A stretch of DNA of 19,737 bases from Bacteroidales bacterium (GCA_003162595.1 PMNJ01000080.1:1-19737), one strand, 5' to 3'; counted from the first letter of the stretch, positions 1 through 7,681 are shown. The notes: generated from the letters alone by a model not told the origin. Numbers and translations are program-made.

Positions 1-459
1 AGACTCCTGAGAAATGCCAGCCGAAGGGGAGTAGATATCAGAATAGTTCTTTCGGCTGAATCAGATGAACCTGTGGTCATGAGGGCGACAAATTTTCTTT
101 ATGATTTTATTCTTCGCAATAACATATCTATTTATGAATATCTTCCTTCAAACCTGCATGCTAAAATAGCAACTGTCGATGGCAATTGGAGCACAATAGG
201 CAGCTATAATATGAACCACCTCAGTGATTACGGCAGCGTGGAAATGAATGCTGATATTCTTGACTCTCAGTTCGGGGAACAATTTGAGGGGCTTCTTCAG
301 GATATCATTAAAAACGATTGCCGGCAGGTTACATTTGAGGAATATATCCGGCGCAAAACATGGTTGTTCCAGCTTACCGACTGGTTTTCATACCAGATGA
401 TAAGAATTATGATGAGACTCATGTTTGCGCATGATGCAAAAAGATCAAAACCAGTCTAA
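1..459 (+). CDS. Phospholipase D / cardiolipin synthase-like protein, C-terminal part (5' end outside window)
   Basis: The reading frame is open from base 1, so the true start lies upstream. The visible 152 residues hold one complete HKD motif: H-x-K-x4-D followed by GSYN, encoded around 157-213. This is the signature of the phospholipase D superfamily. The preceding stretch (RRGVDIRIVLS, then an alternating hydrophobic segment before LHAK) and the NxxSxxxxxEMN-type sequence after the motif fit the second half of a bacterial cardiolipin synthase of the ClsB type. Such enzymes transfer phosphatidyl groups at the inner membrane. The tail is basic and ends in RSKPV. The stop codon overlaps the stop end of the convergent esterase gene by 4 bp. 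The first HKD motif is not in view, so another PLD-family transphosphatidylase or nuclease cannot be excluded. Confidence 0.85.
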   Translation, partial: RLLRNASRRGVDIRIVLSAESDEPVVMRATNFLYDFILRNNISIYEYLPSNLHAKIATVDGNWSTIGSYNMNHLSDYGSVEMNADILDSQFGEQFEGLLQDIIKNDCRQVTFEEYIRRKTWLFQLTDWFSYQMIRIMMRLMFAHDAKRSKPV

Positions 460-1319
460 AACTGATGAAATCCCATCGACACAAACTCCAGTACCTTAGG
501 CAATGACTCTCTCCAGTACGTCCAGTTATGTGCACCATCACGGATCCTGAACTCATGAGGTATTTCTTTCTGACGCATAGCAATATGCACAAGGCAATTG
601 CCTTCATAAAGAAAATCATCATCACCGCAATCGATATACCATCTGACAGCTTTTTTCTGATCATCAGGCATATTCTGAATCAGATTCAAAACACTGTAAC
701 GTTTAAAGTATGCTTCTTTTTCAGCATCAGTAATACCTTCAACCCCCTGCCATAATCTGTAATCCTTTAATTCATCAAGATTTCTCGGACCTGTTGCTGC
801 ACTGAGCGGACATGCTGCTGAGAACAACTCGGGATGATGCAGGGCATAAATGAAAGTACCTTCTCCGCCCATTGATAAACCTGCAATTGCCCTGTATCGT
901 TTTTCAGCTTTTATATGATACTTATTTTCAATAAAGGGCATAAATTCCTGAAAGAAAAAATCCTCGTATCTCCATTCGCCTTTCACATCATTTACATAGC
1001 CACGCTTTCCGGTGTTGGCATCCGGCATTACAATGATCATAGGAGTTGCAGTTCCTGATTTTATTGCTTCATCGGCAATAGTCAGAACTTCACCGAACTG
1101 TACCCATCCGGTCTGATCATCCCCGGCTCCATGCAACAGGTAAAGGACAGGATAACTTCGTTGAGAAGTTTCCCAGTCAGGAGGAAGATATACCGCATAT
1201 TTCCGATCCATTTTCAAGATTTTGCTTGGAACGGTAAGATCATCCATAACCTTCCCGGACTGACCATACAAGCAATAGGCAAATGCTGACAGTAAAAAGG
1301 TTGATAAAAATTTCTTCAT
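456..1319 (-). CDS. Secreted alpha/beta-hydrolase esterase (esterase D / feruloyl-esterase-like family)
   Basis: This 287-residue protein starts with a signal peptide (MKKFLSTFLLSAFAYCLYGQ), so it should be periplasmic or secreted. The body matches the putative-esterase family (PF00756): an LLHGAGDD oxyanion-region motif near residue 61-68, the nucleophile elbow GLSMGG with Ser149, a likely acid in CGDDD (233-235) and His264 in DGAHNW. That is a complete Ser-Asp-His triad. Family members include S-formylglutathione hydrolases, tributyrin/acetyl esterases and the esterase domains of feruloyl esterases. The substrate cannot be read from sequence. The gene lies 43 bp downstream of the ABC transmembrane gene on the same strand and may be co-transcribed with it. 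Its 3' end overlaps the convergent PLD-like gene by 4 bp. No carbohydrate-binding module is visible. Confidence 0.88.
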   Translation of the reverse strand: MKKFLSTFLLSAFAYCLYGQSGKVMDDLTVPSKILKMDRKYAVYLPPDWETSQRSYPVLYLLHGAGDDQTGWVQFGEVLTIADEAIKSGTATPMIIVMPDANTGKRGYVNDVKGEWRYEDFFFQEFMPFIENKYHIKAEKRYRAIAGLSMGGEGTFIYALHHPELFSAACPLSAATGPRNLDELKDYRLWQGVEGITDAEKEAYFKRYSVLNLIQNMPDDQKKAVRWYIDCGDDDFLYEGNCLVHIAMRQKEIPHEFRIRDGAHNWTYWRESLPKVLEFVSMGFHQF

Positions 1320-1362
1320 GATTTTGTGTTTTTTGTTAATGTTAGTTATTTAAGCAGATTTA

Positions 1363-2259
1363 TCAATTATAAGGGAAATATCCGTGGCGCTCAGCCTTTT
1401 CATCGGCAGTGAACCGTATATTCAGATCCTTTATTGAAGCCAGACTTTCCATTAACTCAGGCAGATAGTCTGTTGATGCTATAAAAGTCCATAAATATGC
1501 AACAACAGCATAAATTCTTCCAGTCGTAAATTTATCAACATCAACGCATATAAATAATACAGCAATGAAAATGATTACAAGCAAGACTTTAACTGAACCA
1601 TAACTAAATGCGTTCCATCTTGCAATCCTGGTTTTAGGTGATATTGTATTCAGATAAAACTGACTGATCTTTGAAGTATCCCTGCTCTCAATCAGATGAA
1701 ACAGTTCTTCCTGGTTATCGTGGATATCTTTTTGGAAAAGTGTGACTTTTTTCCGGTTAAGATTATTTATATAAGCAATAGGAATAATAACCGCCAGACA
1801 GACCAGGGCAATCCTGTAATCATAAAAGAATATGGCTATTATTGCTCCGGCTGTTGCAGATAATTGCCACATAACTTCAGGTAGCCGATCTTTAAAAAAC
1901 GCCACATATTCTTTTACGAGTTCTGCCCTGACAAGCATTTTTGAAAACTGATCTTCACGGCATTCTGATTCCAGGACTACCTCTGTTGCAATATTTGCAT
2001 ACATTTTGGAATAAATGCTTCCATTAAAAAACCGGTGAAGTGTCCCGCCGACAACATTTATCAGGTAAATAATTATCCAGATAACAAGGGGGAAAATATA
2101 TTCTGCCTTTTCATGGTCATAAAAATGGTCGATAAGCGAATCGAGTAATTTCCCAAAAAATGTGGGTTCGATTATAAAAGATACATTCTCAATGAGTACA
2201 AAAAGAAGTATTAATGCAATCGAATACTTATATTTTGATACAATTCCTTTAAAAGTCAT
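1363..2259 (-). CDS. Stand-alone ABC exporter-type six-transmembrane protein without ATPase domain
   Basis: The 298-residue product has hydrophobic segments near residues 11-33, 55-75, 133-150, 152-165, 222-245 and 250-265, arranged like a type-I ABC exporter membrane domain. It ends (…LNIRFTADEKAERHGYFPYN) about where an exporter's nucleotide-binding domain would begin. No Walker A, Walker B or LSGGQ motif is present in it or in neighbouring genes. Stand-alone domains of this type exist as a family (ABC_membrane_3, 'ABC transporter six-transmembrane domain-containing protein'), so it is probably not a truncation. Its partner ATPase, if any, must be encoded elsewhere. The ATG start at 2259 is supported by a typical short cytoplasmic head before the first membrane segment. 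It is divergent from the lipoprotein gene and upstream of the esterase. The substrate is unknown. Confidence 0.75.
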   Translation of the reverse strand: MTFKGIVSKYKYSIALILLFVLIENVSFIIEPTFFGKLLDSLIDHFYDHEKAEYIFPLVIWIIIYLINVVGGTLHRFFNGSIYSKMYANIATEVVLESECREDQFSKMLVRAELVKEYVAFFKDRLPEVMWQLSATAGAIIAIFFYDYRIALVCLAVIIPIAYINNLNRKKVTLFQKDIHDNQEELFHLIESRDTSKISQFYLNTISPKTRIARWNAFSYGSVKVLLVIIFIAVLFICVDVDKFTTGRIYAVVAYLWTFIASTDYLPELMESLASIKDLNIRFTADEKAERHGYFPYN

Positions 2260-2361
2260 CTGGTTCTGAATAATAGTGTGGCTAAATTATAAAAATCAGA
2301 GGGTTTTAACAATAGAAAACTCCAATCTCAGAAATAAATTAGCATGCATAATGACTAAATA

Positions 2362-2395
2362 TTTGCCATAAAACGATTGAAAATCAATAAATTTG
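2362..2395 (+). promoter_or_regulatory. Candidate Bacteroidota promoter for the duplicated-domain lipoprotein
   Basis: TTTG at 2362-2365 and TAAATTTG at 2388-2395 (exact match to TAnnTTTG) are separated by 22 bp, slightly longer than the usual 19-21. Transcription would start near 2401, about 33 bases before the ATG at 2434. This is inferred from consensus only. Confidence 0.4.
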
Positions 2396-2433
2396 TTCGC
2401 AGGATTCAAAAGATTCTTTCTTAACCAAACAAT

Positions 2434-3288
2434 ATGCATATGAAAAAACTAATCCTTATCCTTTCTATCAGCCTGATTATCATTAGTTGTAAAAGTAATA
2501 TGAAAGTGGATGGCGTTTATCGTTATTATATGGGGAAAATGCAGAACTATGATATCTGGATTATAGATGGGAACCAGGTAAGACTGAAAATTTTCAGTTC
2601 CTTCCTTTATGGCGGAAATGAGCAGAGATACCCGTTTAATCCTAAAGGAGAAATTTGGATCGATAATGCAATTTCATGCGAGGAATATTACCTTACAACT
2701 GCTCATGAATTGAATGAACGTCATCTGATGGCAAAGTTTGGATGGAAATATATAACTGCACATGATTCGTCATTATCACTTGAGCAGACAATAAGACATT
2801 CAAATGAAGAGATATGCAGGGCGCATGAGGCCTCTCTGAAAAAAGTTGTGGCAACAGATTACGATAACATAAAGGAGATTAATAGTCTTCCCGACAGTAT
2901 TCAGATTCAGAACATATATCGCGTTCCCATGGGAACGCGTGAAGGAATTACTATCTGGATTGTGGATGGTTATCTGGTGAGAAAAAACATTTATCCCGAC
3001 TTTGGTTTTAGCGGCAACGATTTGTCATATCATTTTATACCCCCAAAAGAGATATGGATTGACGGTCAGGTCACATGCGACGAGACTGAATATTCAATTG
3101 CGACCGAGTTGAAGGAAAGAAAACTGATGGCAGGTGGAAAATCCTATGATGATGCCTATAGTGATGCTATAGATATGACGCTTAAACTGAGAGAGAATAT
3201 GGTAAAGCTGGCAAAATCTCATTACAGGATTACAATTCCCGATTCTATAACCATGTATGCCGGAACTATCGATCCTAATGAAAAATAA
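2434..3288 (+). CDS. Lipoprotein made of two tandem copies of an unnamed domain
   Basis: The 284-residue product begins with a lipoprotein signal (lipobox IISC, modified Cys19). ATG codons at 2434 and 2440 are both possible starts. The mature part is an internal duplication, copy 1 about residues 28-128 and copy 2 about 161-263. IWIxDGxxVR (41-50 and 174-183), EIWID (73-77 and 206-210), a cysteine (82 and 215) and ELxERxLMA (92-100 and 225-233) recur at a constant offset of 133 residues. After that a one-residue gap precedes a Y-x-x-A segment. Copy 1 reads HELNERH, which resembles but does not match a zinc-protease HExxH; copy 2 has TEL instead, so a protease is not supported. I do not recognise a named family. 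It is followed 75 bp later by the MBL-fold gene on the same strand. Confidence 0.8.
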   Translation: MHMKKLILILSISLIIISCKSNMKVDGVYRYYMGKMQNYDIWIIDGNQVRLKIFSSFLYGGNEQRYPFNPKGEIWIDNAISCEEYYLTTAHELNERHLMAKFGWKYITAHDSSLSLEQTIRHSNEEICRAHEASLKKVVATDYDNIKEINSLPDSIQIQNIYRVPMGTREGITIWIVDGYLVRKNIYPDFGFSGNDLSYHFIPPKEIWIDGQVTCDETEYSIATELKERKLMAGGKSYDDAYSDAIDMTLKLRENMVKLAKSHYRITIPDSITMYAGTIDPNEK

Positions 3289-3363
3289 TCTCCGGAGAAA
3301 TGAAAGTATCTGTTTCCATCTGTTTATTAATACACTAAACAAAAATCAATTGAAAGGTGTTTT

Positions 3364-4227
3364 ATGAATAAAGAAAATATGATAATGCATCTCTTTAATA
3401 TTACCAATTTCAAGGTTGACGGAGGTGCAATGTTCGGGGTTATTCCCAAAATATTGTGGTCGCGTGTTTATTCATCTGACGAAAATAACCTCATTAATCT
3501 TACACTTCGGTCACTGGTGGTTGAAACTGCCGGACATGTTATTCTTATCGATACAGGATGGGGAGATAAGCAGGATGAGAAATTCTTCCGTCATATCAAT
3601 CTGCATGGTGGTGAAGGATTAATTGAGGGGCTTAAGAAAAAAGGCTACAAACCGGAAGATATTACGGATGTTTTCCTTACGCACCTGCATGCCGATCATT
3701 GCGGGGGTGGAATAAAAAGAAAAAAAGGAAGAAAAAACTATGAACTGACTTTTCCTGATGCAATTTATCACGTCAGTCGAACACAGTGGGAATGGGCTTC
3801 AAAAAACAATCTGCGTGAAGCTGATTCGTTTCTTGAAGAAAACATATTGCCTATCGGTGAAAGCGGCCATCTTAACCTTGTGGAGGAAGAAGGAGAATTA
3901 TTCCCCGGTTTTTCAACGTTTTTTTGCTATGGGCACACTCCCGGACTGATGATCCCTATAATTAAATATATGGATAAAGCACTGGTTTTTACAGGAGATC
4001 TTATTCCTACGATCGCACATATTCCGATTATCTGGAACATGAGCTATGATATCGAGTCGTTAAAAACAATTGAAGAGAAACAAAGAATACTCAATGAAGC
4101 TCTTGCGAATGGTTACATATTTGTATTTCAGCATGACGAACACATTGAATGCTGTAATCTTGAAATGACTCCAAAAGGAATAAGAGCCAAAGAAAAATTT
4201 GATTTAAAAGATCTTTTATTAAAATAA
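3364..4227 (+). CDS. MBL-fold metallo-hydrolase, AHL-lactonase-like
   Basis: The 287-residue protein has a full set of metallo-beta-lactamase-fold metal ligands: H107-x-H109-x-D111-H112 in THLHADHCGG, His191 in GHTPG, Asp212 in TGDL and His257 in FQHDEH. The arrangement, with an N-terminal strand and IDTGWG before the first motif, resembles the N-acyl-homoserine lactonase (AttM/AiiA-like) branch. That branch also includes many hydrolases and lactonases of unknown substrate, so quorum quenching is only one possibility. No signal peptide is seen, so it should be cytoplasmic. An AAAGG ribosome-binding sequence at 3353-3357 supports the ATG at 3364. The gene follows the lipoprotein by 75 bp with no clear terminator between, so co-transcription is possible. 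Downstream is a repeat cluster. Confidence 0.88.
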   Translation: MNKENMIMHLFNITNFKVDGGAMFGVIPKILWSRVYSSDENNLINLTLRSLVVETAGHVILIDTGWGDKQDEKFFRHINLHGGEGLIEGLKKKGYKPEDITDVFLTHLHADHCGGGIKRKKGRKNYELTFPDAIYHVSRTQWEWASKNNLREADSFLEENILPIGESGHLNLVEEEGELFPGFSTFFCYGHTPGLMIPIIKYMDKALVFTGDLIPTIAHIPIIWNMSYDIESLKTIEEKQRILNEALANGYIFVFQHDEHIECCNLEMTPKGIRAKEKFDLKDLLLK

Positions 4228-4240
4228 ATTTAAAGAACTG

Positions 4241-4323
4241 ACGCAGAGGATCACAGAGATTGCACAGAGTTGCACAGAGGAATTTCTCTGTGTTTCTCCG
4301 TGAACCCTCCGTGTTTCTCTGTG
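4241..4323. repeat. CACAGAG / CTCTGTG interspersed repeat cluster
   Basis: CACAGAG occurs at 4252-4258, 4263-4269 and 4273-4279. It is mirrored by CTCTGTG at 4286-4292 and 4317-4323 and by the variant CTCCGTG at 4296-4302 and 4307-4313. The two halves can fold on each other, with 4273-4279 pairing 4286-4292 as a tight hairpin. It lies between the MBL-fold gene and fumarase. Elements with this wording recur between genes in many Bacteroidota and other environmental genomes; that is from memory, not checked. A degraded piece is visible again near 6083-6136, after fumarase. It could act as a terminator for the MBL-fold gene, but no T-run follows. Confidence 0.7.
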
Positions 4324-4379
4324 TAACTTATAAAATATTGTTTCTTTCCGAATTTTTATATTATTAACCGGTTTGTTCT

Positions 4380-4387
4380 TATATTTG
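4380..4387 (+). promoter_or_regulatory. Candidate -7 element for fumarase
   Basis: TATATTTG matches TAnnTTTG and lies 71 bases upstream of the fumarase ATG. No convincing TTTG element sits at the right distance upstream, so this call is weak. Confidence 0.28.
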
Positions 4388-4458
4388 ATATAGCCTTATA
4401 CTAAATTTTACAATTACTTCATAATCATTTCATTGTTAATAAATTAATTTCTACATAT

Positions 4459-6069
4459 ATGGCAGAATTTATTTACGAGAAACCTTTTCAGATTGAGAAA
4501 GATTTCACTGTCTACAGCCTGTTGACAAAAGATTATGTTAAAGTGGTTGAAGAGGGGGGAAGAAAGATTCTGACTATTGATCCCATAGGTCTGGAGCTCC
4601 TTGCTAAAAAGGCTGTTTCCGATCTTTCTTTTTACCTGAGAACATCCCATCTGGAAAAACTTGCTGCTATACTTGATGATCCGGAAGCAACTGATAATGA
4701 CCGTTTTGTTGCATATATGATGCTTCGTAACACAGTTATATCATCAAAAGAAGATCTGCCATGGTGCCAGGATACAGGCACTGCAATAGTTATAGGGAAA
4801 AAGGGGGAGGATGTCCGTACCGGAGGTAAGGATGCCGAGTACCTGTCAAAAGGTATATTTGAAACTTTTAAGGAAAAGAATCTCAGATATTCACAGGTTG
4901 TCCCGTTTTCAATGTTCGAAGAGAAAAACACCGGGACTAATCTCCCCGCCCAGATTGATATTTATTCCACCGAAGGCAATTCTTACGAATTTCTTTTTAT
5001 AACAAAAGGAGGAGGCTCCGCTAATAAAACATTCCTCTACCAGCAGAGCAAATCGTTGCTCAATGAAGAGGCTCTCATAAAATTTGTAAAAGAAAAAATT
5101 AAGGAACTTGGCACTTCAGCCTGTCCGCCTTATCATCTGGCGCTTGTAATCGGGGGTACTTCAGCTGAGGCTACACTTAAAGCAGTGAAGGAGGCTTCGG
5201 CCGGATATCTCGACGGGCTTCCGCTGACAGGAAATGCAGCCGGACGTGCCTTCCGGGATATTGAATGGGAAAAGAAAATTGAAAAAATATGTCATGAATA
5301 TGGTGTAGGGGCACAATTCGGAGGTAAGTATTTTGTCCATGATGTAAGGGTTATCCGGTTACCGCGCCATGCAGCTTCATGCCCTGTGGGACTTGGTGTA
5401 AGTTGCAGTGCCGACAGGAATATTAAAGCATATATCACTGAAAAAGGTATATTCATTGAAGAACTTGAGAAAAATCCTGCCCGTTTTATGCCGGCAAAAG
5501 CTCCGGAGCTTGAAAAACCTGTTGAGATCAATCTTGATCGGCCTATGAATGAGGTGCTTGCCGATTTGACAAAATATCCGGTAAAGACCAGATTAAGTCT
5601 GACAGGAACACTGATAGTTGCGAGGGATATTGCACATGCTATGATTAAAAAGATGCTGGACGAAGGAAGACCAATGCCTGAATACTTTAAGAATCACCCG
5701 GTTTACTATGCAGGTCCGGCTAAAACACCCGATGGTATGCCTTCGGGGAGTTTTGGACCTACAACAGCAGGGAGGATGGATTCATATGTTGATCTTTTCC
5801 AGAGCCTTGGCGGATCATTAATCATGCTGGCTAAAGGTAATCGAAGCAGACAGGTAATCGATGCATGTAAGAAACATGGAGGTTTTTATCTGGGATCAAT
5901 CGGCGGGCCAGCGGCTATCCTGGCTGCTGAGAATATAAAATCAGTGGAGATTGTCGATTTCGAAGAACTTGGGATGGAAGCAATCCGGCAGATCAGGGTT
6001 GAAAACATGCCTGCCTTTATTATTACTGACGATAAAGGCAACGACTTCTTTGATGAATACAATAAATAA
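4459..6069 (+). CDS. fumA: Fumarate hydratase, class I (iron-sulfur, fused alpha-beta form)
   Basis: This 536-residue enzyme catalyses reversible hydration of fumarate to (S)-malate in the TCA cycle, or in the reverse direction in fermentative fumarate formation. The N-terminal part carries LPWCQDTGTA (Cys103) and TSACPPYHLA (Cys222), and ASCPVGLGVSCSADR follows (Cys308 and Cys316). Cys103, Cys222 and Cys316 have the same spacing as the three [4Fe-4S] ligands of E. coli FumA (105, 224, 318). The C-terminal beta domain includes the YYAGPAKTPDGMPSGSFGPTT region typical of the family. Length is close to FumA/FumB (about 548), so it is the single-chain form and complete. Class I fumarases are cytoplasmic and oxygen-sensitive, in keeping with an anaerobic or microaerophilic host. 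It converges with the MFS gene. The symbol denotes family; fumA and fumB are not distinguished. Confidence 0.95.
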   Translation: MAEFIYEKPFQIEKDFTVYSLLTKDYVKVVEEGGRKILTIDPIGLELLAKKAVSDLSFYLRTSHLEKLAAILDDPEATDNDRFVAYMMLRNTVISSKEDLPWCQDTGTAIVIGKKGEDVRTGGKDAEYLSKGIFETFKEKNLRYSQVVPFSMFEEKNTGTNLPAQIDIYSTEGNSYEFLFITKGGGSANKTFLYQQSKSLLNEEALIKFVKEKIKELGTSACPPYHLALVIGGTSAEATLKAVKEASAGYLDGLPLTGNAAGRAFRDIEWEKKIEKICHEYGVGAQFGGKYFVHDVRVIRLPRHAASCPVGLGVSCSADRNIKAYITEKGIFIEELEKNPARFMPAKAPELEKPVEINLDRPMNEVLADLTKYPVKTRLSLTGTLIVARDIAHAMIKKMLDEGRPMPEYFKNHPVYYAGPAKTPDGMPSGSFGPTTAGRMDSYVDLFQSLGGSLIMLAKGNRSRQVIDACKKHGGFYLGSIGGPAAILAAENIKSVEIVDFEELGMEAIRQIRVENMPAFIITDDKGNDFFDEYNK

Positions 6070-6073
6070 ATGA

Positions 6074-6110
6074 GAGAGTTTTCTCTGTGAAACTCTCCCG
6101 ATAGATCGGG
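6074..6110. terminator. Two adjoining hairpins after fumarase
   Basis: GAGAGTTT (6074-6081) pairs perfectly with AAACTCTC (6090-6097), and CCCGAT (6097-6102) pairs with ATCGGG (6105-6110). They begin a few bases after the fumarase stop. They may end its transcript, but no run of T follows, so this is not a classical intrinsic terminator. The loop of the first hairpin contains CTCTGTG, linking it to the repeat cluster before fumarase. Confidence 0.4.
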
Positions 6111-6150
6111 ACAAGTTGTGCATCCTCTGTGCACCTCTATGACTCATGAA

Positions 6151-6197
6151 CTCACCCCCTTGCGTTCCCCCTCTCTGCTTCGCAACGAGGGGGAAGT
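6151..6197 (+). repeat. Intergenic hairpin repeat, copy A
   Basis: The copy starts CTCACCCC and contains a 9-bp perfect stem, TTCCCCCTC (6165-6173) with GAGGGGGAA (6187-6195), closed by a CTTCG-type loop. Read on the minus strand, 6241-6277 has the same order: CTCACCCC, a CCCCTCTCT arm, a CTTCG loop and an AGAGGGG arm. Copies A and B are therefore members of one element in inverted orientation, 43 bp apart. Between convergent genes, it could also end transcription. Confidence 0.65.
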
Positions 6198-6199
6198 TG

Positions 6200-7450
6200 T
6201 TAAACTTCATTTGGATTAGAATGTTCATGAAATAATTTAATACCCCTCTTTACGAAGTAGAGAGGGGCAGGGGTGAGTACATACAACCCCTTTGCGGTTA
6301 ATGGATTTCTTTTGAATTTCCAAAAAGCCATAAAAAAAGCCAGACTCACCCAAATAGTAAGCACAATAAAACTCAGATGCAGCGACTTTAGTTCCGCAAT
6401 GAAGCCCAACAATACAGGACCTACAAGAAAACCAATATTCGTTGTGGCTGCAATAAATGAAACACCATCGGCTGTTTTCACTCCATCAACGTTTGAAGCC
6501 AGTCGATATACCTCCGGTACAATAACGGAAAAGCCAAGCCCAACAACAAAAAAGCCGGAAATTGCAAAGACAGGGTTTAGAATCAGAACCAGTAAAAAAC
6601 CCAGGATAGCTATCAGACTTGCATATGTGATCAATTGCCATGATCCAAGTTTTTTACTTAACGAATCACCAGTAAAGCGACCAATCATCATTGCCAGAGA
6701 AAATGCTGAATAACCGAGCCCTATATATTTAATATCGAGAAGTATTATTTTTTTCAGATACAGTGCGCTCCAGTCAGCAATAGCGCCTTCCGAAACCATA
6801 ATCACCAGACCAACCAGAGCTATAACAAATAGCGGCATTATTTTATTTTGCTTACGTTTTTCTTTTATGAGTTGTTCACCTCTTCTGAAAAAATATTGTG
6901 ACTTTAACCTGGCCTGAATGATTTGTATGACTAGTACAAGAACGGCTATATGTAAAATTGGATTATGCACTAAAACTGCAATGAAACTTCCTGTTGCAGA
7001 GCCAATCATACCTCCAAGGCTCCAAAAACCATGACTGCCCGACATAATGTATATGCCATCCTGTTTTTCAATGGTAGCTGTTAATGAATTCAATGAAATT
7101 GCGTACGACGAACTTGCCATACCGAAGATGAACAAACTTATGCAAAGAAAAACATAATTGTGAGCCAAAAATGGACCAAAAAAACAGATACAATAGATTA
7201 TTAGTGCAAAATATGTGTACCTTCCTACACCTATCCTGTCGATGAAATGCCTGCAAATCCTGATCATGAAAAATGCACCAAGGGCAGAAAAAAAGATTGC
7301 CTTGCCTATTCTGCCTTCAGTAATTCCGATTTTTTCCGCTATATGAGGAATGTATGTTACCCAGGTGCTGAAAATAAGACTAAAGCAGGAATACAAAAAA
7401 GCAGAAGCAAAATATTTTTTGTTCTGAAAGAAAAACTTAATTGAAATCAT
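6200..7450 (-). CDS. Major facilitator superfamily transporter (YbjJ-like)
   Basis: The product has about twelve hydrophobic segments in two halves, with a basic cytoplasmic loop (RRGEQLIKEKRKQNK) in the middle. Motifs such as SHGFWSLGGMIGS and EGAIADWSALYL recall the YbjJ-type MFS branch, which holds mostly uncharacterised or sugar-porter-like proteins. It should sit in the inner membrane; the substrate is unknown. ATG at 7450 (416 residues) is preferred over an in-frame TTG at 7459. That ATG overlaps the stop of the upstream remnant (ATGA), suggesting translational coupling. The natural C-terminus appears to end near FWKFKRNPL. The last roughly 26 residues (from about VLTPAPLYFVKRG) are translated from repeat copy B and adjoining sequence, so the original stop was probably lost when the repeat inserted. 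Confidence 0.88.
   Translation of the reverse strand: MISIKFFFQNKKYFASAFLYSCFSLIFSTWVTYIPHIAEKIGITEGRIGKAIFFSALGAFFMIRICRHFIDRIGVGRYTYFALIIYCICFFGPFLAHNYVFLCISLFIFGMASSSYAISLNSLTATIEKQDGIYIMSGSHGFWSLGGMIGSATGSFIAVLVHNPILHIAVLVLVIQIIQARLKSQYFFRRGEQLIKEKRKQNKIMPLFVIALVGLVIMVSEGAIADWSALYLKKIILLDIKYIGLGYSAFSLAMMIGRFTGDSLSKKLGSWQLITYASLIAILGFLLVLILNPVFAISGFFVVGLGFSVIVPEVYRLASNVDGVKTADGVSFIAATTNIGFLVGPVLLGFIAELKSLHLSFIVLTIWVSLAFFMAFWKFKRNPLTAKGLYVLTPAPLYFVKRGIKLFHEHSNPNEV
6241..6277 (-). repeat. Intergenic hairpin repeat, copy B, inside the MFS 3' coding end
   Basis: CCCCTCTTTAC (6243-6253) pairs with GTAGAGAGGGG (6257-6267) around a GAA loop, with one G-T wobble. On the minus strand it begins CTCACCCC like copy A. 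It is read in frame by the transporter gene as the segment LTPAPLYFVKRG, a familiar translated form of this repeat class. Confidence 0.65.
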
Positions 7451-7563
7451 ACCTGACAAAATTCAAAAGTGTCGATTATCACATAATGACTTGGTTTCCA
7501 GGGATGTGAAAATAGTGCAAGATTTAGGGTAAGACCTATAATGATGACTAATATTCTTTTCAT
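7447..7563 (-). pseudogene. Truncated 5' remnant, probably of a secreted nucleoside hydrolase
   Basis: The 38-codon frame begins MKRILVIIIGLTLNLALFSH, a clean signal peptide, and continues WKPSHYVIIDT, then FEFCQV and stop. The VIIDT segment is how the catalytic DTDxGxDD motif of inosine-uridine nucleoside hydrolases begins. Here the frame departs just before the second aspartate, so no enzyme can be made. The frame could be extended to an upstream ATG at 7716, but that extension reads through the dispersed repeat and is unlikely to be real. The stop TGA overlaps the ATG of the MFS gene (7447-7450). The likely story is a deletion that removed the body of the hydrolase gene and joined its start to the transporter. 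Alternatively it is a short secreted or leader peptide. Family assignment rests on about a dozen residues. Confidence 0.5.
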
Positions 7564-7581
7564 GGGTGATTGATTTGGTTG

Positions 7582-7589
7582 CAAAAATA
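7582..7589 (-). promoter_or_regulatory. Candidate -7 element driving the remnant and the MFS gene
   Basis: On the minus strand the bases read TATTTTTG, an exact TAnnTTTG match, about 19 bases before the remnant's ATG. A weak TTTA (7611-7614) lies 21 bp upstream in the -33 position. If active, it would give a very short leader. Confidence 0.35.
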
Positions 7590-7681
7590 CCAATATACCT
7601 CTAATATTCATAAAGGATTTATCTTCCGATATACACCGTTGGATCGCAAGGAAAGTAAGTTGATTCACAGGTTGGATGTTT

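Noticed and set aside
2700..2740. HELNERH in the lipoprotein as a zinc-protease HExxH motif
   Set aside because: The second histidine is one residue out of place for HExxH, and the duplicate copy has lost the first histidine.
4241..4323. Short regular repeats as a CRISPR array
   Set aside because: Units are only 7 bp, spacers are irregular and very short, the second half is inverted, and no cas gene is present.
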